Counted from the stretch's first letter, positions 34,385 through 43,137 are shown. The stretch: 64,000 bases of DNA from Streptomonospora sp. PA3 (GCF_009728995.1 NZ_VTZW01000023.1:711-64710), one strand, 5' to 3'. Notes: generated by a model not told the origin, from the sequence alone. Made by a program: numbers and translations.

Positions 34385-34428
34385 CCTGCGCGGGCGGGCT
34401 CAGGGCCGGTTTCGCCCGCCCGCGCAGG
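34385..34428 (-). terminator. Intra-operon hairpin
   Basis: CCTGCGCGGGCGGGC (34385-34399) pairs perfectly with 34414-34428 over a 14-base loop. It lies between the isomerase gene and the dehydratase gene on the minus strand. Without a T-tract it may be an attenuator or mRNA-stability element that lowers expression of the distal genes. Confidence 0.5.
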
Positions 34429-34442
34429 GTTCGTGGGGCCGC

Positions 34443-35351
34443 TCAGGCGAGGTGGTGCACGTGGCGGCGGGTGACGGTGGCCAGGACCGCGTCGGGGTCG
34501 GCCGCCCATACGTCGGCGTTGAAGATCTCCACTTCGATGTCGCCGGTGTAGCCGGCGGCGTCGACGGCCCGGTGCAGGGCGGGGATGTCGGCGTGGCCGT
34601 CGCCGACCATGCCGCGGCCCAGCAGCGGGTCGGCGGGCAGCGGCAGCACCCAGTCGCAGACCTGGAAGGAGGCGATGCGCTCGCCGGCCCGGGCGATCTC
34701 CTGGTAGACGCGGGGGTCCCACCAGACGTGGTAGGTGTCGACGACGACGCCCACCTGGCCGACCGGGAAGAGCTCGGCGATGTCGAGCGCCTGGCCCAGG
34801 GTGGACAGCACGGCCCGGTCGGCGCAGAACATGGGGTGCAGCGCCTCCAGCGCCAGGCACACGCCGCGCTCGGCCGCATAGGGCGCGAGCTCGGCGACGG
34901 CCTCGGCCATGCGCGCCCGGGCGCCGACGAGGTCGCGGTCGCCCTCGGGCAGCCCGCCGACGACCATCACCAGGCAGGGCGCGCCCAGTTCGGCGGCCTC
35001 GTCGATCGCCCGCCGGTTCTCCTCCAGCGCGGCGGTGCGGTCGTAGCCGGTGAGGAAGCCGCCCCGGCAGTAGGAGGACACCCGCAGCCCGGCCTCGCGC
35101 ACGAGCCGGGCGGAGCGGGCGATGCCGGTCTCGGCGGCGGGCTCGCGCCACAGGCCGATGGCGCCGATGCCGGCGCGCAGGCATCCCTGGACGGCCTCGG
35201 GCAGGCTCCAGTTGTCGACGGTCTTCTGGTTGAGCGAGAGCCGGGCCAGCCGCGGGTCGCCGGGCTCCGGGGCGGCCCCCGCGGGCGCCCCGGAGGGGAC
35301 GTCGAACGCCGCGGGCGCGGCCGGGCCGCCGTGTCCTCCGCCGACCGCCAT
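34443..35351 (-). CDS. Xylose isomerase-like TIM-barrel sugar isomerase/epimerase
   Basis: A 302-residue AP-endonuclease-2/xylose isomerase-like protein. After a ~35-residue Ala/Gly/Pro-rich leader come LSLNQKTVDNWSLPEAVQGC, the barrel strands with LALEALHPMFC (metal-binding Glu and His), VGVVVDTYHVWWDP (Asp-x-x-His) and DIEVEIFNADVW. These are the usual metal-site carriers of the family. Its ATG overlaps the stop of the DUF993 gene by ATGA. DUF993 plus TIM-barrel plus Gfo/Idh/MocA is a recurring sugar-catabolic trio; the reaction is unknown. Confidence 0.85.
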   Translation of the reverse strand: MAVGGGHGGPAAPAAFDVPSGAPAGAAPEPGDPRLARLSLNQKTVDNWSLPEAVQGCLRAGIGAIGLWREPAAETGIARSARLVREAGLRVSSYCRGGFLTGYDRTAALEENRRAIDEAAELGAPCLVMVVGGLPEGDRDLVGARARMAEAVAELAPYAAERGVCLALEALHPMFCADRAVLSTLGQALDIAELFPVGQVGVVVDTYHVWWDPRVYQEIARAGERIASFQVCDWVLPLPADPLLGRGMVGDGHADIPALHRAVDAAGYTGDIEVEIFNADVWAADPDAVLATVTRRHVHHLA

Positions 35352-36523
35352 CACCGCACCCCCGAGATCTCCAGCAGCCCGCGCATCCGGGCGAGCGCCA
35401 GTCCGGGATCGGTGAGTACCCCGGCGGCGTCGGCCAGGCGCAGCGCCTGCGACAGGTGGACCAGGTCGCGGGCGCTCTGCAGGCCGCCGACCATGCAAAA
35501 GCCGGGCTGGTGGCCGTTGAGCCAGCTCAGGAACGCGATCCCGGTCTTGTAGTAGAAGGTGGGGGCGGCGAAGATGTGGCGGGCCAGGGGCACCGTGGGC
35601 TCCAGCGCCGCCCGGTAGCCCGCGGTGTCGCCCGCGTCCAGCGCGCGCAGCGCCGCGGCGGCGGCCGGGGCGATCGCGGCGAAGATCCCCAGCAGGGCGT
35701 CGGAGTGGCCGTCGGCGTCGCCCTCGATGAGCTCGGGGTAGTTGAAGTCGTCGCCGGTGTAGAGGCGCACGCCCTCGGGCAGGCGCCGGCGCAGGCGCAC
35801 CTCCAGCTCCGCGTCCAGCAGCGACACCTTGATCCCGTCGATGCGCGGGGCGTGGTCGGCGATGATCGCGGCCACGGTGTCGATCGCCTCGGCCGGGTCG
35901 TCGTGGCCCCAGTAGCCGGCCAGCGCCGGGTCGAAGGCGGTGCCCAGCCAGTGCAGGATGACGGGGGCGCGCACCTGCTCCAGCAGGCGGCCGTAGACCT
36001 TGGCGTAGTCGCCCGGCCCGCGGGCGCAGGCGGCCAGGTGGCGGCTGGCCATCAGCACAGGGGTGGCGCCGGCGCCCTCGACGGTCTCCAGTTGCTCGGT
36101 ATAGGCGGCGGCGACCTCCTCCAGCGTGGTTCCGGCGCCGGGTTCGAGGTGGTCGGTGCCCGCTCCGCAGGCCAGCAGGGCGCCGCGGGAGGCGGCCTCG
36201 GCCGCGCTGCGGCGGATCAGCTCGGCGGTGGCGGGCCAGTCCAGGCCCATGCCGCGCTGGGCGGTGTCCATGGCGTCGGCCACGCCCAGGCCCAAGTCCC
36301 ACAGGCGGTGCCGGAACGCGAGCGTGGCGTCCCAGTCCAGGCGGGCGGGGGCGCCGATGGAGTTGCCGGAAAGCGGGTCGGCCACGACGTGGGCGGCGGC
36401 GTAGGCGGTGCGCGATCGGGGCGGGGCCGCATCGGCGGGGGCCGGGGCGGCCGCGGCGCCGCGGGGGGTGAACTCGTGGAGGCGCCCGTCGGTGCCGGGC
36501 AGCATCAGCGGCGGGCCGCTCAC
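35351..36523 (-). CDS. DUF993 (dihydrodipicolinate synthase-like) protein
   Basis: A 390-residue DUF993 member, a family usually described as dihydrodipicolinate synthase-like TIM barrels. Recognisable stretches include DWDATLAFRHRLWDLGLGVADAMD, ending in AQRGMG (cited in part), LACGAGTDHLEPG, VILHWLGTAFDPALAGYWG and IDGIKVSLLD, where the lysine is the likely Schiff-base residue. The first ~40 residues are a variable leader. It overlaps both neighbours by four bases, so it is tightly cotranscribed with the Gfo/Idh/MocA and TIM-barrel genes. No activity has been established that I know of; an aldolase/dehydratase step is expected. Confidence 0.82.
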   Translation of the reverse strand: MSGPPLMLPGTDGRLHEFTPRGAAAAPAPADAAPPRSRTAYAAAHVVADPLSGNSIGAPARLDWDATLAFRHRLWDLGLGVADAMDTAQRGMGLDWPATAELIRRSAAEAASRGALLACGAGTDHLEPGAGTTLEEVAAAYTEQLETVEGAGATPVLMASRHLAACARGPGDYAKVYGRLLEQVRAPVILHWLGTAFDPALAGYWGHDDPAEAIDTVAAIIADHAPRIDGIKVSLLDAELEVRLRRRLPEGVRLYTGDDFNYPELIEGDADGHSDALLGIFAAIAPAAAAALRALDAGDTAGYRAALEPTVPLARHIFAAPTFYYKTGIAFLSWLNGHQPGFCMVGGLQSARDLVHLSQALRLADAAGVLTDPGLALARMRGLLEISGVR

Positions 36524-37677
36524 GGCAGTTCCACCTCCTCCAGTTCGACGCGGCGGCCGGAGGCGGCCGACTGCAGCCCGGCCTCGGCCAGTTGGAGCCC
36601 GCGTGCGCCCGAGAGCAGGTCATAGGGGAAGCGGGTGCCGGCGCAGACGTGGGAGATGAACTGCTCCCACTGGGCGCGGAAGCCGTTGTCGAAGTCGGCG
36701 TTGTCGGGGACGGTCTCCCACTGGTCGCGGTAGCCGCCGCGGTCGGCCGGGGCGTCGGGGTCCCACACGGCGCGGGGGGTGGCCACGCGGTGCTGGATGC
36801 GGCAGTTGCGCAGCCCCGCGACGGCGCTGCCCTCGGTGCCGTCGACCTGGAACTCCACCAGCTCGTCGCGGTCGACCCGCACGCACCAGGAGGAGTTGAT
36901 CTGGGCCGTGATGCCCCCCTCCAGCTCGAAGACGGCGTAGGCGGCGTCCTCGGCGGTGGCCGCATACGGGCTGCCGTCCTCGGCCCAGCGCCGCGCGACG
37001 TGGGTGGCGGTGGTGGCGGTGACGGCCCGGACGGGGGCGAAGAGCTGCTCCAGGACGTAGTGCCAGTGCGGGAACATGTCCAGCACGATGCCGCCGCCGT
37101 CCTCGGCGCGGTAGTTCCAGCTGGGGCGCTGGGGCTCCTGCCATCCGCCTTCGAAGACCCAGTAGCCGAACTCGCCGCGGATCGACAGCACCCGGCCGAA
37201 GAAGCCGCTGTCCAGCAGCCGGCGCAGCTTGAGCAGGCCGGGCAAAAACAGCTTGTCCTGCACGACGCCGTTGCACACGCCGGCGTCGCGGGCGAGCTTG
37301 GCCAGCTCCAGCGCGCCGCTGAGGGCGGCGGCGGTGGGCTTCTCGGTGTAGACGTGCTTGCCCGCCCCGATGGCCGCGCGCAGCGCCTCCTCGCGTGCGC
37401 TCGTGATCTGGGCGTCGAAGTAGACCTCGATCCCGGGGTCGGAGAGCACGGTGTCGAGGTCGGTGCTCCACCGCTCGATCCCGTGCTCCTCGGCGATGCG
37501 GCGGAGCTTGTCGGGGGATCTGCCGACGAGGACGGGCTCGGGCACGACCCGCGAACCGTCGGGGAGCTCGACTCCGCCGGCCTTCCGGATCGCCAGCACC
37601 GAGCGCGTCAAATGCTGCCGATAGCCCATGCGGCCGGTGACGCCGTTCATGGCGACGGCCAGCACCCGATCTTGCAT
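36520..37677 (-). CDS. Gfo/Idh/MocA family oxidoreductase (second copy)
   Basis: A 385-residue NAD(P)-dependent oxidoreductase unlike the copy at 27334. It has GVTGRMGYRQHL at the dinucleotide loop, TEKPTAAALSGA (EKP motif) and a C-terminal domain with WNYRAEDGGGIVLDMFPHW containing the catalytic Gly-Gly...Asp-x-x-x-His pattern. I chose ATG 37677 because a LacI operator sits 23 bases upstream (37700-37713). An earlier in-frame start would place the operator inside the gene. It is the first gene of the minus-strand arm. Confidence 0.88.
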   Translation of the reverse strand: MQDRVLAVAMNGVTGRMGYRQHLTRSVLAIRKAGGVELPDGSRVVPEPVLVGRSPDKLRRIAEEHGIERWSTDLDTVLSDPGIEVYFDAQITSAREEALRAAIGAGKHVYTEKPTAAALSGALELAKLARDAGVCNGVVQDKLFLPGLLKLRRLLDSGFFGRVLSIRGEFGYWVFEGGWQEPQRPSWNYRAEDGGGIVLDMFPHWHYVLEQLFAPVRAVTATTATHVARRWAEDGSPYAATAEDAAYAVFELEGGITAQINSSWCVRVDRDELVEFQVDGTEGSAVAGLRNCRIQHRVATPRAVWDPDAPADRGGYRDQWETVPDNADFDNGFRAQWEQFISHVCAGTRFPYDLLSGARGLQLAEAGLQSAASGRRVELEEVELP

Positions 37678-37699
37678 GCGTCGTCCTATCACTCGATTG

Positions 37700-37713
37700 A
37701 GAAAGCGCTTTCC
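37700..37713. promoter_or_regulatory. LacI-family operator 4
   Basis: On the minus strand GGAAAGCGCTTTCT; the inner 12 bases form a perfect palindrome (37701-37712). It lies just before the second Gfo/Idh/MocA gene, a position for blocking the minus-strand arm, and matches the sites at 27197 and 29630. Confidence 0.78.
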
Positions 37714-37943
37714 AAGGTACTTTAACCTGCTTTCGGACGCCAGAGCTGCGTTCACACCGTTTGTCGGACGCCCGGCGGCCGGACCTGCGCGGCCGCTGGA
37801 GAGAGCCGCCCCTGCCGCGCCACCGCACGGCTCCGTGACCTGCCCGACACTATGGGAAGGCGCTTACCCGCGCATCTCGCACGCGCGGGAGCCCGCGGAG
37901 CCGGTGGGCGCCGCGGGCTCCCCAACGGGCACAGCGTCGAAGG

Positions 37944-38414
37944 TCAGCGGCCCGCGGCCCGGCACAGGTCGGTCTCGATGTGGGTGCACAGCCAGGCGTG
38001 CTGGGCGTAGGCCACCCGCAGCGCGAACGCACGGCAGCGCGTATCGCAGTCCACGACCGCGCTGACCTCGGCGACGTCGGGTTCGGGCGTGTGCACCACG
38101 GCCCGCCGCAGGCGGGGGCGGCGGGCGCAGGCGTAGCCGCCCGCCCGGCGCAGCAGCAGTTCGTAGGCGCGCCGCGCCAGCAGCGGCCGCACCTGCTGGG
38201 CGGGGCGCTCCCCGGCCAGCACCTCGGCGAGGATCTGGGCGAAGCGGGAGAGCTGCTCGGGGCTGCGGCGGTGGGGGTAGGCGATCGAGCGCGGGCGCGC
38301 GGCGCCGCGCGCGGTCCGCGGCCGGGCGGCCGGCGCGTGCGCGGCGCGGCGGTCCGGGACCCGGGATCGGGCGGCGGAGTGGGCGAGGGAGATGTCCAGC
38401 TGGTGACCGGCCAA
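37944..38414 (-). CDS. Rv3235 family protein
   Basis: A ~156-residue protein similar to the actinobacterial Rv3235 family. A positively charged Pro/Arg-rich N-terminus precedes a conserved C-terminal domain with SRFAQILAEVLAGERPAQQV, RPLLARRAYELLLRR and the end strand with AVVDCDTRCRAFALRV. The function is unknown; the gene is often near secA/prfB in relatives but not here. The TTG at 38414 is chosen for the GGAAGGGA nine bases upstream; an ATG at 38504 would add a low-complexity leader. Confidence 0.7.
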   Translation of the reverse strand: MAGHQLDISLAHSAARSRVPDRRAAHAPAARPRTARGAARPRSIAYPHRRSPEQLSRFAQILAEVLAGERPAQQVRPLLARRAYELLLRRAGGYACARRPRLRRAVVHTPEPDVAEVSAVVDCDTRCRAFALRVAYAQHAWLCTHIETDLCRAAGR

Positions 38415-38803
38415 GGATGCGTCCCTTCCGAGGAGAGAACGGCCTTCGCCCGCGGGCGGGCCCGCCCGCGGACCTGGGGCGGACGGGGGCTGTCCGCCGC
38501 CCACTCAGAGCGGCCGCGGGGCGCCGGATGCCACCTGGAATACCGGGTTTCTGCACAAGAATCCTCCACTCCCCTGTTCGCCCAGGTCAGCGAGGCCCAT
38601 AACCGAAAGCACGGCGGGTGCCGTCACTGCGGTGCCACCGGCACCGCTCCCGGCGCCGACCGCGGCTCAGGCGACACCCGCCTGCGACCGCACGGACAGC
38701 GGGCAGGCGAACGCCGAGGCGGCGAGGGCGGGCGGTCGGGGCGCATCATCCACCCACGCGCCCGAACCGAGATCCCGAACGCCCGATTTTCCCCCGTCCC
38801 GAT

Positions 38804-38930
38804 TAAGAAGCCGGTCACCACAGCGGCCGCGGCAATGGGGCTGTGATGCGCGTAGCGCGCCGCGCCACGCGGGACGCACCCATCGCCGCAACCCCGATGG
38901 CAGCCCAGGCGCGGTCCCCGGTGGGTTCCT
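38804..38930. repeat. Short form of the inverted-repeat element, copy B1
   Basis: It has the same two ends as copy A: AAGCCGGTCACCACAGCGG at the left, and GGCCGCGGCAATGGG (38825-38839) facing CCCATCGCCGCAACC (38879-38893). About 150 bases of interior are missing. This looks like an internally deleted derivative. Confidence 0.7.
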
Positions 38931-38964
38931 CCGCCCCGGCGGCAGGAGGAACCCACCGGGGACC
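38913..38964. repeat. Perfect 20-bp inverted repeat
   Basis: GGTCCCCGGTGGGTTCCTCC (38913-38932) and its exact complement at 38945-38964 around a 12-base loop. Part of the left arm (GGTGGGTTCC) also occurs at the right end of copy A near 32261. It forms a very stable hairpin; possibly a terminal part of the repeat element. Confidence 0.75.
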
Positions 38965-38973
38965 ACCCAGGGC

Positions 38974-39235
38974 GGGCACCACAGCGGCTGCGGCAATGGG
39001 GCTACTGGGTTGCGCGAAGCGCTGTGGGCCGGCTTGCCGCCGAGCGGCGGTGCACCCTTGCGGTGGAAGGCCCGCCAAGAATGGTGCGGTTCCAGTGGAC
39101 AGGTACAACGTGCGCTCGGCGGCAAGCAAACACGTGACGCGAAGCGTCTCCGTTGGGGTGGTGGCGGGTGACGGACCCGAGAAGCAGGCGGCGCGCAGCG
39201 TCTCCGTTGGGGTGGTGGTGGGTGACGGGCGGGCG
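38974..39235. repeat. Long form of the inverted-repeat element, copy B2
   Basis: It aligns with copy A from ACCACAGCGGCTGCGGCAAT through the inner inverted repeat (GCTTGCCGCCGAGCG near 39031, with CGCTCGGCGGCAAGC near 39114). A duplicated tail follows: CGTCTCCGTTGGGGTGGTGG occurs at 39145 and again at 39200. The right terminus of copy A is replaced. Confidence 0.7.
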
Positions 39236-39271
39236 TGCTCTCCCACCCCCCGGGCAGGCATACTGCTGCCT

Positions 39272-40087
39272 GTGAGTCACCGGTACCTGGATGCGCCCGT
39301 GCCCATCGCGCTCGCCCACCGCGGCGGCTGGATGCGAGACGCGTCGGGCGACGTCGACACGGCTCTGGAGAACACCGCCCCCGCCTTCCAGCACGCCGTC
39401 GACCTCGGTTACCGGTACCTGGAGACCGACGCGCACGCCACCAGCGACGGCGTGCTGCTGGCGTTCCACGACCCCACGCTCGACCGCGCCACCGACCGCG
39501 AGGGGCGCATCGCCGCCCTGCCCTACTCCGAGGTGGCCAAGGCGCGCGTCGCCGGGCGCGAGCCCATCCCGCTGCTGGAGGACCTGCTCGGCTCCTGGCC
39601 GCACGTGCGGCTGAACATCGACATCAAGGGCGACGAGGCGGTCGTGCCGCTGCTGCGGGTGCTGCGCCGGACCGGCGCCTGGGACCGGGTGTGCGTGGGC
39701 TCCTTCGACCAGCGGCGGCTGGATCGGGCCCGGCGGCTGTTCGACCGGCCGGTGGCCACCTCGTGCGGTCCCCGCGAGGTGATCCGGCTTCGGGCGGCGT
39801 CGCTGTCGCCGCTGCTGCGCCCGCTGGCCGCACGAGCCCCGGTGTGCGCGCAGATACCGGTGAGCCACGCCGGAATCCCGCTGGTCACCCGGGACGTGAT
39901 CGCCACCGCCCACCGCCTCGGCATGCAGGTGCACGTCTGGACCATCAACGACACCGCCGTGATGAGGCGGCTGCTGGACGCCGGCGTCGACGGGATCGTG
40001 ACCGACGAGACCGAGGGCCTGCGCCGGGTGCTGATCGAGCGCGGAGCCTGGCACGATGCGCACGGCGGGCCGGTCGCCGACCGGTAG
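39272..40087 (+). CDS. Glycerophosphodiester phosphodiesterase
   Basis: A 271-residue GDPD-family TIM barrel that cleaves glycerophosphodiesters to glycerol 3-phosphate and an alcohol. Catalytic residues are visible: AHRGG and ENT near the N-terminus, ETDAHAT (metal ligands), AFHDPTLDR, and C-terminal VHVWTINDT. No signal peptide, so cytosolic. The GTG at 39272 is seven bases from a CATACT -10 box with no ribosome site, suggesting a leaderless transcript. UMF1 carrier gene follows after 36 bases. Confidence 0.93.
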   Translation: MSHRYLDAPVPIALAHRGGWMRDASGDVDTALENTAPAFQHAVDLGYRYLETDAHATSDGVLLAFHDPTLDRATDREGRIAALPYSEVAKARVAGREPIPLLEDLLGSWPHVRLNIDIKGDEAVVPLLRVLRRTGAWDRVCVGSFDQRRLDRARRLFDRPVATSCGPREVIRLRAASLSPLLRPLAARAPVCAQIPVSHAGIPLVTRDVIATAHRLGMQVHVWTINDTAVMRRLLDAGVDGIVTDETEGLRRVLIERGAWHDAHGGPVADR

Positions 40088-40123
40088 CCGCCCCCACCAT
40101 GCCACCCCTGGACAAGGACCCCC

Positions 40124-41527
40124 ATGGCCACCACTCCCCCCTCCCCGCCGCCCGGCGCCGCTGAGTCCGAGCCCGCCGGCCTGCGCGGCGAGCGCCGCGC
40201 CTGGTACTTCTACGACTGGGCGAACTCGGTCTTCTTCACCTCGGTCATCTCGGTCTTCTTCGGCCCCTACCTGACCGCGCTGGCCCAGGAGGCCGCCGGC
40301 CCCGGCGGGCGGATCAGCGTGCTGGGGGCCGCGATCGACCCCACCGCGCTCTACCCCTACGCCACCTCCCTGTCGGTGCTGCTGCAGCTGGTGGCGCTGC
40401 CGGCCGTGGGGGCGATCGCCGACTACACCGGCCGCAAGCGCGAGCTGATGGGCGTGCTGGCCTACGTCGGGGCGCTGGCGACGATGGGGCTGTACTTCGT
40501 CGACGGCACCGACTACCTGCTGGGCGCCGGGCTGTTCGTGCTGGCCAACCTCGTGCTGGGCGCCTCGGTGGTGGTCTACAACTCCTTCCTGCCCGACCTG
40601 GCGGCGCCCGACGAGCGCGACGCGGTGTCCTCGCGCGGCTGGGCCATGGGTTACCTCGGCGGCGCGCTGCTGCTGAGCCTGCACCTGGTGCTCTACCTGT
40701 TCCACGAGAGCCTCGGCCTGGAGCAGGGCCACGCGGTGCGCATCGCCATGGCCTCGGCCGGAGTGTGGTGGGCGGTGTTCACCGTCATCCCGCTCACACG
40801 GCTGCGCAACCGCTACCGCGGCACCGTGCTGACGGGCACCCGCCCCGCCGAGCCGGGCCGGGCGAGCGGAGCCCGGGCCGTGGCGGGCAGTTTCGCCCAG
40901 CTCTGGTACACCGTGCGGAGCCTGCGCGCCTACCCCAGGACGCTGGCGTTCCTGGTGGCCTACATCCTGTTCAACGACGGCATCCAGACGGTGATCGCGT
41001 TCTCGGCGACCTTCGCCGACCAGGCGCTGGGCCTGGGCCAGCAGGTGCAGATCGGCGCCATCCTGATGGTGCAGTTCGTGGCCTTCGGCGGGGCGCTGCT
41101 GGTGGGGGCCATCGGCCGCCGACTGGGCACGAAGCGCACCATCCTGGGCAGCCTGGTGGTGTGGACGGCGGTGGTGGGGATCGCGCCGCTGCTGAGCGAG
41201 GGATCGGCGGTGCAGTTCTTCATCCTGGCGTTCTTCATCGCCATCGTGCTGGGCGGCACCCAGGCGCTGTCGCGGTCGCTGTTCTCCCACCTGATCCCGC
41301 GCGGCAAGGAGGCCGAGTACTTCGGCCTGTACGAGATCAGCGACAAGGGATCGGCGTTCCTGGGCTCACTGGCGCTGGGCGTCGCGCTGGACGCCACGGG
41401 CGGCGACTACCGGCTGGCGATCCTGTCGCTGGTGGTGTTCTTCGTACTGGGCTTCGCGGTGCTCGCCTTCCTCAGCGTCTCCCGCGGCATCAGGGAGGCG
41501 GGCAACACGGTGCCCGAGCACGTGTAG
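40124..41527 (+). CDS. UMF1/Atg22-type major facilitator
   Basis: A 467-residue membrane carrier with 12 predicted segments. N-terminal RRAWYFYDWANSVFFTSVISV is the UMF1/Atg22 signature; GAIADYTGRKRELM is the MFS loop-A motif. Vacuole-type relatives export amino acids; bacterial members are uncharacterised. The ATG is preceded by AAGGA. It likely forms an operon with GDPD. Two strong hairpins follow before the convergent peptidase gene. Confidence 0.9.
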   Translation: MATTPPSPPPGAAESEPAGLRGERRAWYFYDWANSVFFTSVISVFFGPYLTALAQEAAGPGGRISVLGAAIDPTALYPYATSLSVLLQLVALPAVGAIADYTGRKRELMGVLAYVGALATMGLYFVDGTDYLLGAGLFVLANLVLGASVVVYNSFLPDLAAPDERDAVSSRGWAMGYLGGALLLSLHLVLYLFHESLGLEQGHAVRIAMASAGVWWAVFTVIPLTRLRNRYRGTVLTGTRPAEPGRASGARAVAGSFAQLWYTVRSLRAYPRTLAFLVAYILFNDGIQTVIAFSATFADQALGLGQQVQIGAILMVQFVAFGGALLVGAIGRRLGTKRTILGSLVVWTAVVGIAPLLSEGSAVQFFILAFFIAIVLGGTQALSRSLFSHLIPRGKEAEYFGLYEISDKGSAFLGSLALGVALDATGGDYRLAILSLVVFFVLGFAVLAFLSVSRGIREAGNTVPEHV

Positions 41528-41590
41528 CCCGTAGCCCGCGGGTGCGCGGGGCGCTCGGACGCGCCCCGCACACCCGCTCGTGGATCGCTT

Positions 41591-41620
41591 CGCGGCTTCG
41601 TCGGTCCCGACGAAGCCGCG
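41591..41620. terminator. Convergent terminator hairpin 1
   Basis: CGCGGCTTCGTCG (41591-41603) pairs perfectly with 41608-41620 over a GTCC loop, between the convergent UMF1 and peptidase genes. Confidence 0.7.
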
Positions 41621-41635
41621 CACCTCGCGGCCGCT

Positions 41636-41671
41636 CTCTCCGGGGCGGGCGCGGGCGCCCGCCCCGGAGAG
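41636..41671. terminator. Convergent terminator hairpin 2
   Basis: CTCTCCGGGGCGGGCGC (41636-41652) is exactly complementary to 41655-41671. It lies 23 bases before the peptidase stop codon on the minus strand and would terminate either strand. Confidence 0.75.
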
Positions 41672-41694
41672 TCGTCGCCGATACCGGCTCCCGG

Positions 41695-43137
41695 CTAGCG
41701 GAATCCGCGCTCGATCTTCTCGCGGCGCTCGCCGGCGTTGTCCAGGCCGGGTACCCACTCGGCCATGGTGGTGGCCTCATCGCCAACGCCGGCCCAGCTG
41801 CGCAGCGCCGCGGTGGCCCGGGCGCGGTCGTCGGGCTTCAGCGCGGCGATGTCGGCCCCGTGGTTGGCGCCGGGCGCGACGAAGCGCATGGTCTCGCGCC
41901 GCTTGCTGCCGGCGCTGAAGTGCTCGGCTCCCCACGGGTCGTACTCGCCGTCGACGAACAGCATCTGCTCGGAGCGGTGGGTGACCCAGTGGTCGATGTC
42001 GGGCATCGCCCACCAGTCGTAGCGGGGCACGTCCATGTCGTCGGGCAGGTAGGTGCGCGCCTGGAAGAGGCCGGGGTAGCGCAGCAGGCCCTTGAGGTGG
42101 TGCGTGGGCACACTGGGCGTGCCCAGTTGCGTGGCGGCCTGGAAGTAGTAGGGGATGTAGGGCTCGGTGCCCTGGTCGGTGTAGAAGCCGAATCCTGCGA
42201 CCTCGTCGAGGAACGCCGCGATGTCGGCGGTGGAGGCGTCGGCGGCGGGGATGTCGGCGCAGGCCTCGGGGTGGGGCTGGTACTGCCAGAAGGCCCAGGG
42301 GGTGTCCAGCACCAGCAGCTCGAAGGCCTTGTCGGCGCTGCCGACCGTGCGGTGGAAGGTCCAGCCGTTCTGCTCGGCCAGGCCGGTGTAGTGCTCCAGC
42401 AGCTCTTCGCGGCGCTCGAAGGCGGTGCGCTGGACGGCCTCCAGGTCGTCCTGGCACTCGGGGTCGTCGCCGACGGTGCGGAAGAACTTGCGGTAGGCGT
42501 GGTCCTCGCTGTCGATGACGTCGTTGGGGGCGACGTAGGCGACGGTGCCGTCGAGGTCCTCGGGGTAGAACCGGCGGTGGTAGACCGAGGTCATGCCGCC
42601 CTTGGAGGCGCCGGTGGAAATCCACTCCTGGCGGTAGATGTCGTTCAGGGCGTCGACGATGCGGTGGTGGTCGGCCGCGGCCTGGCGGATGGTCAGGTCG
42701 TCCCAGTCGGCCGGGTCGGGCCGGGACGGCTCGAAGAAGCGCTGCTCGGTGGAGATCTGGTTGCCGTCGACGATGCGGGCGGGCTCGCTGCGGAACGCGC
42801 CGACGCTGACGTTGTACCCGCTGGTGTGCAGCACGGTGGGCCGGTCGAACCCGCGGTGCAGCAGCGTCAGCCGCTGCTCGAAGGTCTGGCCGCCGGGGTC
42901 GCTGTGGTCGGCGGGCTGCCGGTAGCCCAGGACGAAGTAGCGGAAGCCCGGTTCGGTGTCGATCTCCTCGATGATGCGCAGGCCGGGGATGTCCTCCAGC
43001 CGGTCGGTGATGTCGCCGCCGGCGGGTGCGGGGTCCGCGGTCGCCGGTGCGGTGGTGAGCAGCATGGCTGCCGCGGTGAGCAGCGCTCCGGCGGCGGTGC
43101 GCCAGGTCGCCGCCGGGCGTGGTGTGCGGGGGATCAC
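41695..43137 (-). CDS. Secreted S37 family tripeptidyl aminopeptidase
   Basis: A 480-residue secreted serine peptidase of family S37 (Streptomyces PS-10-type prolyl tri/tetrapeptidyl aminopeptidase). The signal peptide includes AAGALLTAAAMLLTTAPATADP with cleavage probably after ATA. The alpha/beta-hydrolase nucleophile is in ISTGASKGGM (G-x-S-x-G). The Asp and His are likely in FVDGEYDPWG and APGANHGADI. The GTG start follows AGGAGG. Extracellular peptide digestion is the expected role. Monocistronic, bounded by terminators at its 3' end. Confidence 0.9.
   Translation of the reverse strand: MIPRTPRPAATWRTAAGALLTAAAMLLTTAPATADPAPAGGDITDRLEDIPGLRIIEEIDTEPGFRYFVLGYRQPADHSDPGGQTFEQRLTLLHRGFDRPTVLHTSGYNVSVGAFRSEPARIVDGNQISTEQRFFEPSRPDPADWDDLTIRQAAADHHRIVDALNDIYRQEWISTGASKGGMTSVYHRRFYPEDLDGTVAYVAPNDVIDSEDHAYRKFFRTVGDDPECQDDLEAVQRTAFERREELLEHYTGLAEQNGWTFHRTVGSADKAFELLVLDTPWAFWQYQPHPEACADIPAADASTADIAAFLDEVAGFGFYTDQGTEPYIPYYFQAATQLGTPSVPTHHLKGLLRYPGLFQARTYLPDDMDVPRYDWWAMPDIDHWVTHRSEQMLFVDGEYDPWGAEHFSAGSKRRETMRFVAPGANHGADIAALKPDDRARATAALRSWAGVGDEATTMAEWVPGLDNAGERREKIERGFR

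Larger units (their letters stand above)
38415..39271. other. 857-bp non-coding region rich in repeats
   Basis: No supportable gene. The left ~390 bases show nothing recognisable. The right half contains element copies B1 and B2, a perfect 20-bp inverted repeat between them, and short GC-rich repeats. The last ~30 bases contain the GDPD promoter. Confidence 0.7.

Noticed and set aside
38804-39235. Insertion sequence remnant with transposase
   Set aside because: No frame shows a transposase motif (DDE, HUH or serine recombinase), so only a non-autonomous repeat is supported.
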